Counted from the stretch's first letter, positions 48,038 to 60,477 are shown. The stretch is DNA of 64,000 nucleotides from Trametes villosa (GCA_002964805.2 PUDQ02000076.1:1-64000), one strand, 5' to 3'. The notes: generated by a model from the letters alone, not told the origin. A program made the numbers and translations.

Positions 48038-51000
48038 GTTGTGGGCGCGCGTGGGACGGACTGCTATCGCAATGGGCACGGGCAGGGCGGAGGGGAGCGA
48101 GGAGGCTGCTCGGCAGGTCGTAGTCGTGCGTGCGCGTGCTGCGCGCGCGCCCGTCTTAAGAATGGAAGATGAGCCGCAGGGCATGGGAACGACCACGGGC
48201 GCGCGTGCGGACCGCGTTTCTGCCCGTGCCGGCCTTCGATAGGGCGTCACGGGGGCGCGTGAGCGGCAATACGGCCGTATCGAGCACCTCGGCGGGCGCG
48301 CATCCAGCTCGTTGGTAGCTACGAGGACATCCTCGAGGATCAGTGCACCGTTAAACGTGGTTTAAGATGAGATGGTGGCGCACCTTCTTATGGCGAAGGT
48401 TCGATGGCGCTGGGAGTGCGGCCGGGCCTGCAGCGTATGGCGATGACTGTGAAGAGTCGTCTCTACGGACGGATGGAAAAGGAATGTGACCGCTGCAGCG
48501 GGGTGTTTCAACGTAGACCGGCCCTCGGGCTGTCTGAGAGTGGAAGGTGACTATCGTGGAGCAGCTATTTGGGGACAGCTTCGCGCTTGGAAAGCCTCCG
48601 GCGAGCCGTGGCTCAAAGACCAGCGAAGAGCGTGTATCATAGCGTGTTCGAGGAGTAGCGCAGAGCTAAGAGCATACGATCTCAGTTTCCATTTTGGGGA
48701 GGAGAGGCGGGAGCGGGAGGCGGGGGGAGCGCATCAGGTCTCGTGCAGGGGGGTTCTGTCCTCTGGTGCAGGGACGCTTGCGTTCGGGGGTGAGAGAATC
48801 CTCAAATCACGTTGGGGGTAGAGGGGAAACCTGCGAACCAGCGCACCTCAGCGCTCCGTGTGGTGTGGCCGATGGGAGAAAACCAGACAGCACTGACATA
48901 TGTCTGCTCCGAGGGAACTCGAAGCTCCGTAATTCAGTTCGGGCTGACGCTGTATCCCTTCCTTTGTTAAGCCTGTGCACTAGGTGAGCTGGAATTCGGG
49001 TATGGGGATCACCCGAAGCTTTTTTGGGGGATAGACCTCAGTCGACATGGGAAAATGCGCACACAGAGAATCAGAAGACCTGCATATCGGTCCGAGGACT
49101 TCAGCGCTCCGCAGACGCGCCTCCGCAACATTCGTTACGTGTACGAAGATGCGGATACGCCACATCGTAGACAACTATATGCAGGTATGAGGCTATGAGA
49201 TACGCCTTGGCGAATTCGACAATGACGCGTACCTTAAGTTTAATACCAGCCAAACCTTTCCCGGTTTTCACGAGCGGAGTTTGGTTTCGTAGTAGAATTT
49301 CTGACTCTTATACGCAAAAAAGGGAAGCAGATAGCAGATTCCCCATGCTCGAGACATACGTCGATTGGGAGGGTGGTGGCACTGGTTACCCTTTCAAGTT
49401 GGCAAGAAATTGATGGGTGTTGAGTACAACACCCAAAAGGGGTAGAGAACAAACAGGACCAAACACGCCGCGAAACAATGTTGAGTCGGGAGTCGGGATC
49501 AAAGTTGCTCCCCTTCCTTTCCCGCCACTTCGTCTACTGGCTGAGCATACTGTATCAGTCTCTCGTCTCCGCCTCCCGGGGCTCTCGGATGCCTTACGCC
49601 AGCTAGATGTGCTTGGAACTGCTGATGCATGGTGATGCCCCCGCGGCTTCAAACGTGGGGATCGAGTCGATGTGCGGCGAGGGTCTTTGGGAATTGGGCC
49701 TTGTACCTGACAATGCTTGGATGTTTTCCTAGGACTCAGGGTCTGAAGCAATACACTGTTATTCCTGGATCGTCTTTGGAGTGCCCTTGTTCTCGCGACC
49801 CTGCACGCTTGACGTCGGAGAAACCTGAGAGAACTCTGAGGCTGGCATCTGCATGGGCGCCCGATCATGGGAGTCGTTCTCAGTTCTGCGCAGGTTCTGC
49901 GAATCCCCAGGCCTGCGCTCTCCCGGCTGCGAAGCTGAGGCATCCGATGCGATTGCGCTCCATGAAGCCATTTGAAGCCAGTCTGTCCTGGTGCGTGCTC
50001 ATTCTGTTGTGTTTCAGAGTACCACGGGAACGCATCGCTGCGGACCTTCTCCCCGGCCTGTTACGACACACTGTTCGCGCTGCCGTTGGGCGGCGATGCA
50101 GCGCTACGGGTCTCCCGGCGATTCCCTTGCCTGGCAGATGCACCTCGTTTTCCAAGGCCATCTACTATCGCGGGACGTATCGTGATACATTCGCTGGTGC
50201 GGCCGACGCCCGCCGCAGGTGGTATCCTGTGCATGTAGCTGTGTCGGGGTTTATTGCTTTCACCCCGTTAAGGTTCATGATAGCTCACTGCGGTATCTCC
50301 ACTCTTCAGAGAGCATTCGCATGAGTCAGAGACGTGCACCGCCCGCCATGCATAATGCGCATACGCGCGAACTCCGCCGGTACGGATGTGGTTCTGGCCT
50401 GGAGGTCTGGTCAGGGCCCCATCCGTATTCAGCCTTACCCCACAACGTCCTTTAGGGCAGGCCTGTTCGAGGTATTGCGTGGGACGTTCTGTGCAGGAAC
50501 TCAGCGGCTATGTCAGAGTCTCTCGCTTACCGCCGCCGGGACCTCTTGGACGCAACTGGAACCTGACGCCTGAGTTCCCTCATCGAGGGGTAGACAGGCA
50601 GGCGGCCCGTAGCTCCTCGATCTGTACCGCTTGGCAGTTGCCGGCGGGATAAGCAGTATTATACAGTCCGATTGGGCTGCGCGGCATTGTGACCGACACG
50701 GGGCATTGTGAGAGAAGCTGCAGGCGTGCGAGATATCCTCGGGCACGAGGACTGTCCGAAGTCCTCTCTTGTCAGAGGGTCGGCTTCCCTGAATATTCTC
50801 CAGGTTGCAATGTCCTGCTTGGATATCCTGTGTATAGAGGAACGGTGTGCGCACATCTTCATGTAGTGCATGTACTTCTGGGACATGTTCCTGGGCAACA
50901 TCTTGCGGCGTTTACCCTTTGTCCCAGGCGCGGGCGGAGGATTGGCCCAAGTAGGCGCGGGAGTCGGGTTAGCTACGCGCGCGCGAGTTGGCTGTACTCG

Positions 51001-51386
51001 CACACTCGGCCCCCAGGTACCCTCTCCCCGATGGTCCGGTATGCCTGCGTCTTAGCGCTGTGGCACACTGGATTCCTGGTGTGACCATTTGCGGCCTTGA
51101 CGTTGCCTCGAGGCACCCGCACGCGTGCGCGGGGGAGGGCCGCAGGCAATACTTAAGGAGGACCATCTCCGCGCGAGTCATCCGTCCCTCAGCCTCCTCC
51201 GCTCGCCTGCGCCCCCACACTACTCGGGCACCCTTCCTCTGACTCGCTTGCCGTGTCCGCTCCTGGGCACAGGCTTCGCAGGAGACACCCCTTATCACAG
51301 TGAGTGCGCGCGCTCGTCTACCATTGGCGGCATCGCCGATCCTGACTCTCCAGCCTTCGTCGATCTAGCCAACGCCTACCGCAATC
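48038..51386. other. Gene-poor region, 3.3 kb
   Basis: The first few hundred bases are the promoter of the FMN enzyme. Frames such as 49386-49943 (minus) and 49629-50324 (plus) are open but show no domains, codon bias or splice structure I would trust. The last ~250 bp form the C/T-rich leader of the next gene. Confidence 0.45.
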
Positions 51387-51975
51387 ATGCCCGTCCTCGC
51401 ATCTACCGAGCAGTCTAAGAGGTCTTCAGGGACGGCCACCATCGGGTGGATTGTGGCTGCCGCATGTGAGTCAATCTAGTCCAGCCTCGCCGTCCCCCAC
51501 TGACCATCCTCGCTTGAATGCCATCGCGTCTCCTCGTTACTCCCTCCACCCAGTCATCGTCACGATCTGCGGGCTGGTCTTCACCTGCTTTGCACGGAAG
51601 CGTCTGCGCGAACGCGGCAAGCACGTCGCGCAGTGCTTGCTCGCCCTCCTCCCCTCTTCCCCGGCCCCGCTCCCTACCGCGAGCCGCGGTGGCGCGACCT
51701 ACCCGACCTCGACCTCCCGCAAGTGGAAGTTCTGGAAGCAGACCAACGCCGACGGAGACCTCTACTCTGGCACGCGCGGGGCCCCGTTGAGCCCCACGCC
51801 GTCGCCCGGCGCGCCGCCGCGGCACGTACGCTCGGTGTCGGCCTCCTCGGGGGAGTCCGACGGTGGGTTGTCCCTCCCAGTCCTGTCCATTCCGCCCCCC
51901 GCGTACTCCCCGCGCGGGCCGACCGTGCTGGAGGCACCCACGCGCATCCTGCTCGCGAGACCCCCCGCGGCATAG
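51387..51975 (+). CDS. Small single-pass membrane protein with PPxY motif
   Basis: Two exons, 51387-51465 and 51554-51975, encode about 166 aa. Residues about 22-42 form one membrane helix (WIVAAAFIVTICGLVFTCFA, interrupted by the intron) followed by RKRLRERGK, the usual positive stop on the cytosolic side. The rest is Ser/Pro-rich with VRSVSASSGESDGG and a PPPAY sequence near the C-terminus. PPxY is the ligand for WW domains of Rsp5/Nedd4 ubiquitin ligases, so an adaptor role in membrane protein turnover is possible. I do not recognise a named family. A further short intron in the 51600-51720 stretch cannot be excluded. Confidence 0.65.
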
Positions 51976-54264
51976 GGCCACTCGGATACCTCAGTCATGG
52001 CATAATCTCGTCACCGGACACCCCCCGCACACATCCCCGTAATGAGCCTCGGCCCCATCACGTACATACCCTCGCACCCCGCTTCTCCTTCGCGCCGTCC
52101 GTATTAGCTTTATTTCTCTTTACTACGTCTGCGCTGCTTTGGCCCGTGAGGCGCCGCTGGACAGTCGCCTTGCTACAGTACTGTTATCCCTCGCATCCCG
52201 TTATCGTCCCATGTTGTATATTACTTACCGCTCACCGTACCCCGCTTTGAACCGCATTGTCCACCTGTCGTCCATCTTCCCCCCGCGCCATACCTTGAAT
52301 ATCATGAATTTCTCCACAGACGTATGTGTGTGCAGCCCCGATCCCTCCCGGTAGCGCGACGGTCATGCGCGAAGGCTGTGGGAGGACGCAGGCGCGTGGT
52401 GGTCGCGCGCCTCCGTCGAAGACGCTTCGCTCCGAGAACATCGGGATTTGGGATGACGACCTCGGACCGGAATAAACGTGCCGGTGCCGACGATCTTGGC
52501 GCAAAAATGGCGCAGCAGCCCCCCGATTCGATCTCATTCGCGCCGTACCCTGGACTCGATCAGCTGAATTTGATCTCACCTTCTCGTCCAACGCTCTCCC
52601 AGTCGACTCGTCTCTCAGCTGGCAAAATGCTGCTCGGAATATTTTGGCTGCGGTGCCGTTTGTGCTGAATACGCAGTCTATATCCCCTAGACGAAAAGCG
52701 GAAGAAAGCTTACCACTGTGCGAGTCGGGATAGTACGGTGGACCGACACGCATGAATCCACAATCCACCAATGGACCACACGGGATTACGCATGGATGTC
52801 CACATATGCATAGCGTCTCCCAGCGGAGTCTCTCAACACCAGTTGCAGGAGGTATGGGTCTCGACTGCGTTCAAAATATGCCGAGTCTTCGCCGGGGATC
52901 ACACAGTCCGATGTTGACCGGAGAATACGGAGCTGCGGTGGCTGCCTCCGCACTCGTGTCGATCGCACTACCACCACGCGGAAAAGGAGTTGCGTTATTC
53001 AGCCACCGAGGCCGCAGCCAGTGTACCTCGCAAGCACGCGTATGCGCAGTGGCACACTGAAGACGTCGAGAACATGGTCCATTGGTGCGTAGGATTTTAG
53101 CGAGGTCGTGCAAAGTCGCTTTGCTCGGTCAGATCACCGTCGTGACGAATCCGCAGCAGTGTTTGCGTCCACATGCATACAATTATAATGTGAGCTCTGC
53201 GCACCGTTGCCGATGACTCTAGAGACGAGCCTGAGTTCGAGGACGATGCGCAGTCGTTGATGCAATATCGCAGGTAAAGTAACGGACGACAGTTCATCGG
53301 GAATACTAGCGGATGTCCACTCCGAATGCGGGGTCCCCTCAACAACGGCAGCACTTGAAGGATGAACTAGAAAACCTAGGGGCTGGATTCGAGCAAATCA
53401 ATGCCTCGAACACGCGATAGCTCCCTGGGTTGAACTCAGCTGCTTTGCAGGACACTACGTGCAGAATTCACGAGTAGTACGTCACTGGACTACCCCGTAG
53501 TCGACACAACGTTTGGGTTGTTCGGGTCCGAGTCAGTACGCATCTACTTACCTTGCATCACCAGTCGCGCAGCTGCATATGAAACTCAGGCACTGCGAAG
53601 CTATCAAGACAGATGACACCACCCCTGACGTTGAAGTTCGGTCGTAGTACGCCCTGGCATACCGGCGGGGACCCACACCGGATTCCATAGAACCCCCTAC
53701 AGAACCCCGGTCCCGAGTCCAGACAGCTGTGCACTACGGAGACAGCACGATAAGTTCAGTGGAGCCCACCCACGCATACATACTCGCGATCAGCTGCCCC
53801 CGCGGACCCACACGCCCTGTCGTCCCGCAGCGCGCCGCTGCGGACCTAGGGGCGGGACGCCCATGCGCAGCGCTCGCAGTCCGTCGATTGTACGTACGCG
53901 CCGCCGCCCTAAGCCTTACCGAACGGCGCGCAGCCGCGCTCGCCAGAACCGTCGGGCGTAGAATGGGCGGGCGCGGGCGGCGCGAGGGGCCGCAATGTGC
54001 TCAGGTGAGACACGACTGTGACGGCGTCGGTTGCGAGACTGGCCCTGCGCAGCGCGAGGTACGCTGCGCGTGGAGGGGAGCGCATGGCTACCGGCGGGGA
54101 CTATGCGGGATGCTACCGCGCGTGTTGTGCGACATGGGTAGGGGGATGGGTGTGATTTAAAGGGCGGGTGGGATGGAGGGAGGAGGACAAGCTACTCCAG
54201 CCAGCTACCAGCCTCTCGAGCCCCTGCGCATCACTCATCGCTCTTAACCCCCACTCCTAACAAC
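51976..54264. other. Gene-poor region, 2.3 kb
   Basis: No gene can be supported. The minus-strand frame at 52232-52771 (179 codons) has no recognisable domain. The stretch 53790-54150 is GC-rich and probably promoter-proximal to the next gene; a C/T-rich leader lies at 54200-54260. Confidence 0.45.
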
Positions 54265-54569
54265 ATGAGCAACAACGCCAACCAAACCACCGACAGCAAG
54301 AAGCAGGTTGCTGACGACGGTTAGTTCCGTATTTTATCCTCCTCGTCGCGCTCGTGTGCTCACAGCTGAGAATAGCTGCATCTTTCACCACTACCACGAG
54401 CACCCTGTACGACGGCAAAGACGTCAAGACGTCGCCCAAGACGTCACCAAAGAAGTCGCCGAAGAAGCCCGCTTCTCCGACGCTCGACGACTCCGCGACG
54501 ACTTTCGCCAAGACGGCGAAGTCTGAAGGGTGGAGTTCCCCGACTGCCACACGCCCCTCTATGGGCTGA
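54265..54569 (+). CDS. Small Lys/Ser/Thr-rich protein of unknown function (two exons)
   Basis: Exon 1 (54265-54319) encodes MSNNANQTTDSKKQVADD. The intron starts GTTAGT at 54320. Two acceptors lie 10 nt apart: CACAG ending at 54365 and AATAG ending at 54375. The second gives a tail rich in KTSPKK repeats ending at TGA 54567-54569, about 80 aa. The first gives a different acidic/basic tail ending at 54526. I prefer the second because of its third-position GC and repeat character, but cannot decide. Such short hydrophilic proteins are common in fungi; no function is claimed. Confidence 0.55.
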
Positions 54570-54806
54570 ACGCTGAAGCTCCTCCCCATGTACGTGCGGA
54601 AAGCATCTTGCGCGGGCGCGGATCTAGACTCACTTTGAACTTTGACAGTTCATCACCTACTCCGTTTCTTGTTGCGCTCCTGTCTAGATACCAGCCTATG
54701 GATATATTGTAATTGTATCCGCCCTGACACGAACGAAAAGTCTATGCATTCCGTTTTGTTAGCTACGACCTGGGCAGAGTGTGTGAAGCTATCCCTACCT
54801 GCCCTA

Positions 54807-55848
54807 CTACATGAAGTCGTCCATCATCTCTTGCACCGATCGCTTGGGCTCTTCCGCCTCGTCTTCGTCCTCGGCACTGAACATGTTGTCGTACGACCTC
54901 GCTGCCTTCTCCGCCTCGCGCGTCTTCGCCAGCTCCGCGTCCGCCTTTTTCTGCACATCAGGCATTAGTTTCCGTCCCCTCTGCTGGACACTACGGGTAC
55001 CTTAGCGGCTGCAGCTGCACGCTTTGTGGCGTTCTCCTTCTTGATGCGTTCGACCCGTTCGTGTTCGTGATCGACTTCCCGCTCGACCTTGGTCTTGTTC
55101 AGCCGGTTCACGATCACGTTTTCTCGCTTCGGAACGTGTACTTCGAGACGATGTTAGTACATCCCGACATATTCTGCCCAGCGCCGACTTACCGCGCTTG
55201 ACCTGTTCGCGCAGGGCGTCAATCTACTATACTATACCAAGCCTTCACGCAAAATACTGGGCACTTACGCGCTTGTCGTTGTGAAACGAGACTTGGCCAA
55301 CGGCCATATCTCCTGTTTTCTGAAGCCGTAGAGTCAAGGATAGGGTAATTAGGAGACTGAAGTGCGAAGGTTACCTTCAGGTTGTCTCCAGGTGTATAGA
55401 TTATCGTCAAGTTGTCCTTTTTGTTTCCTGCATGCCTGGAGATGTCACTTTCTAGCCGGTAAATAGAGATGGTCGAGATTACCTTCGATCGAGTTCGCCT
55501 TGACGAGTTGGGCGCAGTCGATCAGAAGGTTCTCGGGGATAGCGTCCCATGTCATCCCATCGGGCATCCGCAGGTAGACGTGCGCAGAGGAGAGCTTGTC
55601 GACGTGGAACCACACATCTTGGGGCCACGCATACTTGATCAAGTCTTCGTCTGGAGGATATTTGACGAGTGAGTATCACTGAATAACGCCATTGAGTAAG
55701 AGGCTCTATTACGCACTCTCGTGTTTGTCCTTGCCCATGTAGATGAATGCTGGTGGATTGACCACTATATAGAGAGCGGATCTGATTGAGGCCTACCGAG
55801 ACGCTCTGTCTGTGCAGACATACCATTTGAGGTGAAGAACAGGACCAT
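54807..55848 (-). CDS. CCDC25/Jlp2 homologue (NFACT-R domain)
   Basis: The N-terminus begins MVLFFTSN and continues with the conserved [83 protein letters not shown]. These are diagnostic for the NFACT-R (DUF814) domain of CCDC25. The C-terminal third is highly charged and helical ([18 protein letters not shown]) and ends EMMDDFM, matching the acidic DxFM-like end of the family. About eight exons are used. Human CCDC25 has been described as a membrane-associated DNA sensor; yeast Jlp2 is linked to RNA metabolism. The fungal role is not established. It is divergent from the P450 gene at 56301. Confidence 0.9.
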
Positions 55849-56300
55849 TTTCTGGCGGTGCTAAGATCGAGCTTCACTGGTCGAAACAAGCGGTTTAACT
55901 GGGCACGCGGTCCGGGACAAACTTGCTCACAGCATGGGCGCCAAACGATGAGAAGTAAACGCCGGCAAATCGGGCCGAGAAGCTCTTGCCATATATAGGC
56001 AGGATTCCTCCCGGAAGACGCCCGAGTTCAACTTGAGGCGCCTCCGACCAGTCTCTGTCTTGTGTTATACCATCTGCTCTAGCCCTAGGCATAATATCGC
56101 TCTGGACCGTTAATCCAACTTGCTCCTGAGGTGGACCGGAAGGCTAGGTTAAGCTGGAGCGACTCGGTGTTTGGTAAATCTTGTCGGATATCCGTGAGTT
56201 ATTGTCTTTGGACACAATAAGACCTAAGACACCTCGGCCCAAAGGCCTTCTTCCATCCAATATTTATGCCTCCCGGCGCACCTCGACATCTCCGACCGAC
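55849..56300. promoter_or_regulatory. Head-to-head promoter region, CCDC25 homologue and P450
   Basis: The 452-bp gap between divergent start codons must serve both genes. A TATTTATG string at 56263 lies about 38 bp before the P450 ATG and could be its TATA element. A 65-codon minus frame at 55895-56092 has no recognisable content. Confidence 0.45.
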
Positions 56301-58633
56301 ATGTACAGCATACTACTTCTTGTCTCTAGCTTCCTGGCCGCAGTCGTTGCGGCCGGGTGCGCGTATCTCTTCTACCTCATTGTCCTCTGGCCCCGGCGAA
56401 ATCCCCTGACCAGGTTGCCCGGCCCCTCAACACGGAGTTTCTTTGGGAACCATCTGGGCGCGGTACTCGAGTGAGTGTCGCTACTGTCGTACACGTTCCG
56501 CCTCCATTCATCCGCCGGCCGGGAGAGCGCTGTCGGGTGGATATCTGGATGGGCTCATCGTCTCCCGCCTCTACCACCTTCGCGTTTAGCGTGACATGAG
56601 CGCACAGTTGCATATGCACATCCCGCTATCCCCTGGCTACCCTCCTCGCTGGAGTAGAAGCGCCGTTGACCGTTATCTCGCTCGGAGAACCTGCGTAAAT
56701 CAGATACTGACGATGTACCAGCCCCTCCAGGTCTCCCAAAGTTCACGAGAAGTTTGTCAAAGAATATGGACGTAACGTGCGGATACGCGGCCTCTTCCCA
56801 GTACGCCTATCTCCGCCTCTGTTACAGCTCGTTGTGTTGAAGCCTTATTTGTCAGTGGGAGGAACGTCTCATCACGCTTGACCCCGTCTCCCTCACGCAT
56901 ATCATGAAGCACTCCACCATCTACGAGAAGCCCTGGCAGTCGCGCGCCCTCATCTCCAGCATGATCGGCGTGGGCATGCTCGCCGCAGAGGGGCACACAC
57001 ACAAACTCCAGCGTCGGGTCGCCACTCCGGCGTTCTCGGTACAGAATATGCGGGCTCTTATCCCGGTGACGTTCAAGACCGGGATGGCACTCAGAGACCG
57101 ATGGAACGCACTCATCGCCGACGCGAAAGATGCTCCCGCGAGTGAGAGGTCCCATGGCGGGCTGAAACTTGACGTCTGCCATTGGGTGAGCCGTGCTACG
57201 TTTGATGTGATCGGGCTAGCAGGTAAGGTCCCTCTGAAAAGGTGATTGTATGCACGTTTCTCACTGGCATATAGGCTTTGACTATCACTTCGACGCTGTT
57301 CACGACGGGTCAAACGAGCTCTTCATGGCCTACAAGGATATGTTCGAAATCGCCATCTCCCAGCAGAACGGCGGTATATGGGACCTCTTTGTGCTCTACT
57401 TCCCTGCGCTCGACAAGCTTTGGGTGAGTAAGCTCCCCAACCGCCTGTGCGCGTATATGCTGACCGATGACCGCAGCCAGGGGAGCGTTACCGAGTTGTG
57501 GCGAAGTCCCATGAAGTTATCAACCGCGTCGCCGGTCGTCTCATCCAGGAGAAGAAGAGCAAGATCGCGGAAGCCGAAAAGACCGGCAGTGTCTACGGCG
57601 GCAAGGATCTTCTCAGCGCCCTACGTAGGTCGCTCGCCTCCGCCACGCCCTGCTTTCGCTCACTATTAACCCCCTATGCAGTGAAGGCAAACATCGCCGT
57701 CGACCTCCCGCCAGACCAGCGCATCTCCGATGAGGACATCCTCCACAACATCAACACCTTCCTCTTCGCCGGTTCCGACACCAGCTCGCTCACCGTAACC
57801 TGGCTCATCTACCTCCTCGCCAAATACCCCGAATGGCAAGAACGCCTCCGCACCGAGCTGCGCTCCATCGCGCCCGCCGTCCCCCTAGAGTCCCTCACGC
57901 AAGACGAGATCGCCTCGCTCTATGCGAAGATCGCGGACCTGCCGTACCTGGACAACGTCCTGAAGGAGACGCTGCGGCTCATCCCCCCGGTGCACTCGTC
58001 GATCCGCGTTGCGACGCAGGACGACGTGGTGCCGACGTCGACGCCGGTGCCGTTGCGCGGTGCGGACGGGAAGGTGGAGATGGCGGATAGCTTCGTGATG
58101 CCGAAGGGCGCGTGCGTGCACGTCCCGATTGAGGCGTTCAACCTCGATCGCGAGGTCTGGGGCTCGGACGGGTGGGCGTTCATGTACGTCGAGGCTTTGA
58201 ATGTCTCGGTGCTTCGTGCTAATCCCCTCATGTTTAGTCCGGATCGCTGGGACAACCTCCCCGAGGCCGTGAAGTCACAGCCTGGCCTGTACAACAACAT
58301 CTTGACGTTCTCTGCGGGCCCTAGGGTATGTTCCCATCCGCGATTCTCAAAGCATGATGTTGACATGCCGGTGTAGTCGTGCATAGGGTTGAAGTTCTCG
58401 ATCATCGAGATTAAGATGTTTGTCTTCATCCTCCTCACGAACTTCAAGTTCGCTCCCGCAGACCCGGTCGGCAAGGCTAACGTGTATGTTTCTTCCTGGT
58501 GTACTTGCGTTAACCAAGATACTAACGAGTAGTCGCTAGTGTGTTGACGCGCCCGTACGTGGTCGACAGGCATAAGGAGGGCAGCCAATGTCCCCTGTTC
58601 GTCATCCCGTTAACCCAGGATGTGTCAGCGTGA
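56301..58633 (+). CDS. Cytochrome P450 (microsomal type)
   Basis: The N-terminus has a membrane anchor (ILLLVSSFLAAVVAAGCAYLFYLIVLW) followed by the Pro-rich hinge RLPGPS. Further along are WEERLITLDPVSLTHI, EGHTHKLQRRVATPAFS (C-helix), the I-helix oxygen motif FAGSDTSS, the K-helix ETLRLIPP, the PERF-like FSPDRW and the heme loop FSAGPRSCIG with the Cys ligand; the last is split by an intron near 58325-58378. All hallmark motifs are present, so the enzyme should be active with a separate NADPH-P450 reductase in the ER. The clan is one of the many basidiomycete ones and I do not assign a CYP number. About nine exons, with TGA at 58631-58633. It is convergent with the 2-oxoglutarate oxygenase gene. 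Confidence 0.9.
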
Positions 58634-58865
58634 GTCTTTGGGGGCTCTCTGGGTGCTCGATCGCTGGGCGTTGTTTTGTACCATATATTTGGGTTAGCCG
58701 GTATCTGACATCTCTCATCTACTGTACACGTATAGCCTGTATTTTGTACACATCTCTACTAGAGCTTATTTCCCCATTTCTCGGCCTGTACGCCGAGCGC
58801 ACCCATCCTGTGGAGATAACGCTTAGCAAGGCTGGGCCCGCAGGCTGTCTTCCCACTGGCTTGCT

Positions 58866-60477
58866 TCAATGACCGTACGTCGCCTTGAGACGCTCCTGGA
58901 CGTAGTCTCCGGCGGTGACGACTTCGTACTTGAGAGGTCTCTCTGGGGAGACGCAGCTTGGGATGGGCTAGTCAAAAACGGACGATGTTAGCAGTGCACG
59001 ACATCACGTTCGATAGGGACACCTTATTTGAACGTACCTCAAGCTTCACGTCGTAGTCCGTGCCAAAGAAGAGCGGAATCGAGTAACGGCGTACCCCGCT
59101 ACGGTTGGTAGCCCGGTGCACTGTGGACTTGAAGACGTCATCTGCGATGACACGGTGTTAGACCATCAAACAGGGTGTGGGACATCCACAGATACTGACT
59201 CGTCCAGCGTGCGAACTGGTCGCCGATGCTTCCACGAGATGTGAGTCAGGGTGCACTCCATGTGGGAGCTGCAATGTATCACTTTACGACGAGCGTTCCT
59301 GGGATTGGCGGGGCGTCGATCCACCGCTTCTGCTTGTTGAGTACCTGGAGTGCTTGGATACCCGGCTCTTGCCACAGGATCGTGAAGCACTAGTAGATTC
59401 GCAAGCAAATCAATGACAGGTGCACTCGGGCGCAATGCCAGTGCATACCTCAAAACTATGAGTGAAACGAACACATTTTCAGCTTGTGTCGCTGGAAGAA
59501 GAAGCGACGATAACACGCACTCTGTATGCGCCCCAATCCCGAGAACGCGGTCGTCGACGGGCCCGGTCTGCGGCGGGTAGTGCAGCACGCGCATTATCGC
59601 AGCGGCGTTCTTCGTCTGCGGGCGGGGCTAGAGTTGAATGCGTATCGAACGCCGAAAGCGAAGCCGATCCAAACCTTGTCTGTGAAGAAATCCTCAGGAA
59701 GATCGAGCGCGAGCGCAAACAAGGGGAACATCTTCCGGCCCAAATTTACAGCTGAATGACTGCGGCCCCAAAGTGTTGTAAACGAGCCAACATAGTGTAC
59801 GAGAGAAACAAGATGCTCACTAGTAACTGAGCACAGATTCCCGGAATGCGGGGAGCTCTGACGGCCAGACGTTGGCACCGGCCATGACACCGTCGTTCGC
59901 GCGCTTCTCGTCTTGAGCGCGAGCGTCGAGTTCTTCCCAACCAAACTCGAAGCCCTCGTGGAGGTCACCGCGGTTCAGAGGGTCATTGTTGCTCGTGAGG
60001 ATGGCGTTATATCCCTTGAAGTTGGACGCTTTGCGAATGTCTAGCTGAGAGAAAGCATAGAGTTAGATCTGGTGAACTATTCTGCAATCTCCAGGTGATC
60101 ATCCACCTCCATCTTCTGCTCCAGCGGTAAGGAGAAGAAATCCTTTGAAGCAGCGAGTGCTTTATCAAGGGTATCTTCTGGAATTCCGTGGTTCTTCACT
60201 GGAGAGCGTTTGTCAGTTCCAGGGTGATCAACAAGGCCGCTATACCGTCTACCTACCATACAAAAATCCGACGTTGATACAAGCATCTCTGACTGCATCC
60301 CCGAGCCGTTTCTTGACGTCAGGGTTCGGATTGTCGATGTCCTCGAGGTCACTGCGGCGTATCGAGCGCGTGAGGTCCGCTGCGCTGCGGAGCAAGGCAT
60401 GTGGATTGGTACATTATCGGAATGTGGTCGAACGCCTCCGCAGATTCTGCGTCGTGCGCAGCCTGTACAAGCGACAT
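58866..60477 (-). CDS. 2-oxoglutarate/Fe(II)-dependent oxygenase (isopenicillin N synthase-like fold)
   Basis: The N-terminal half has VKNHGIPEDTLDKALAASKDFFSLPLEQKM, the DIOX_N signature, then NFKGYNA and ALALDLPEDFF. The catalytic half shows the iron ligands HTD and, further on, STVHRA (second His), with the 2-oxoglutarate-binding RRYSIPLFF. It ends with TYGH before TGA at 58868-58866. The codon for the ligand Asp in HTDFE is completed by a 7-nt exon (59449-59455). The 5' end is uncertain: the likely first exon (MSLVQAAHDAESAEAF, ATG at 60477) joins the next coding stretch only by removal of 28 nt, which is short for an intron. The substrate is unknown; such enzymes occur in fungal secondary metabolism and in gibberellin-like or flavonoid-like oxidations. 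Confidence 0.82.

Noticed and set aside
49386..50324. Minus-strand 185-codon and plus-strand 231-codon frames
   Set aside because: No domains, signal peptides or splice signals, and the two overlap each other antisense.
52232..52771. 179-codon minus-strand frame
   Set aside because: No recognisable domain and no consistent codon bias; it overlaps the 3' flank of the small membrane protein gene.
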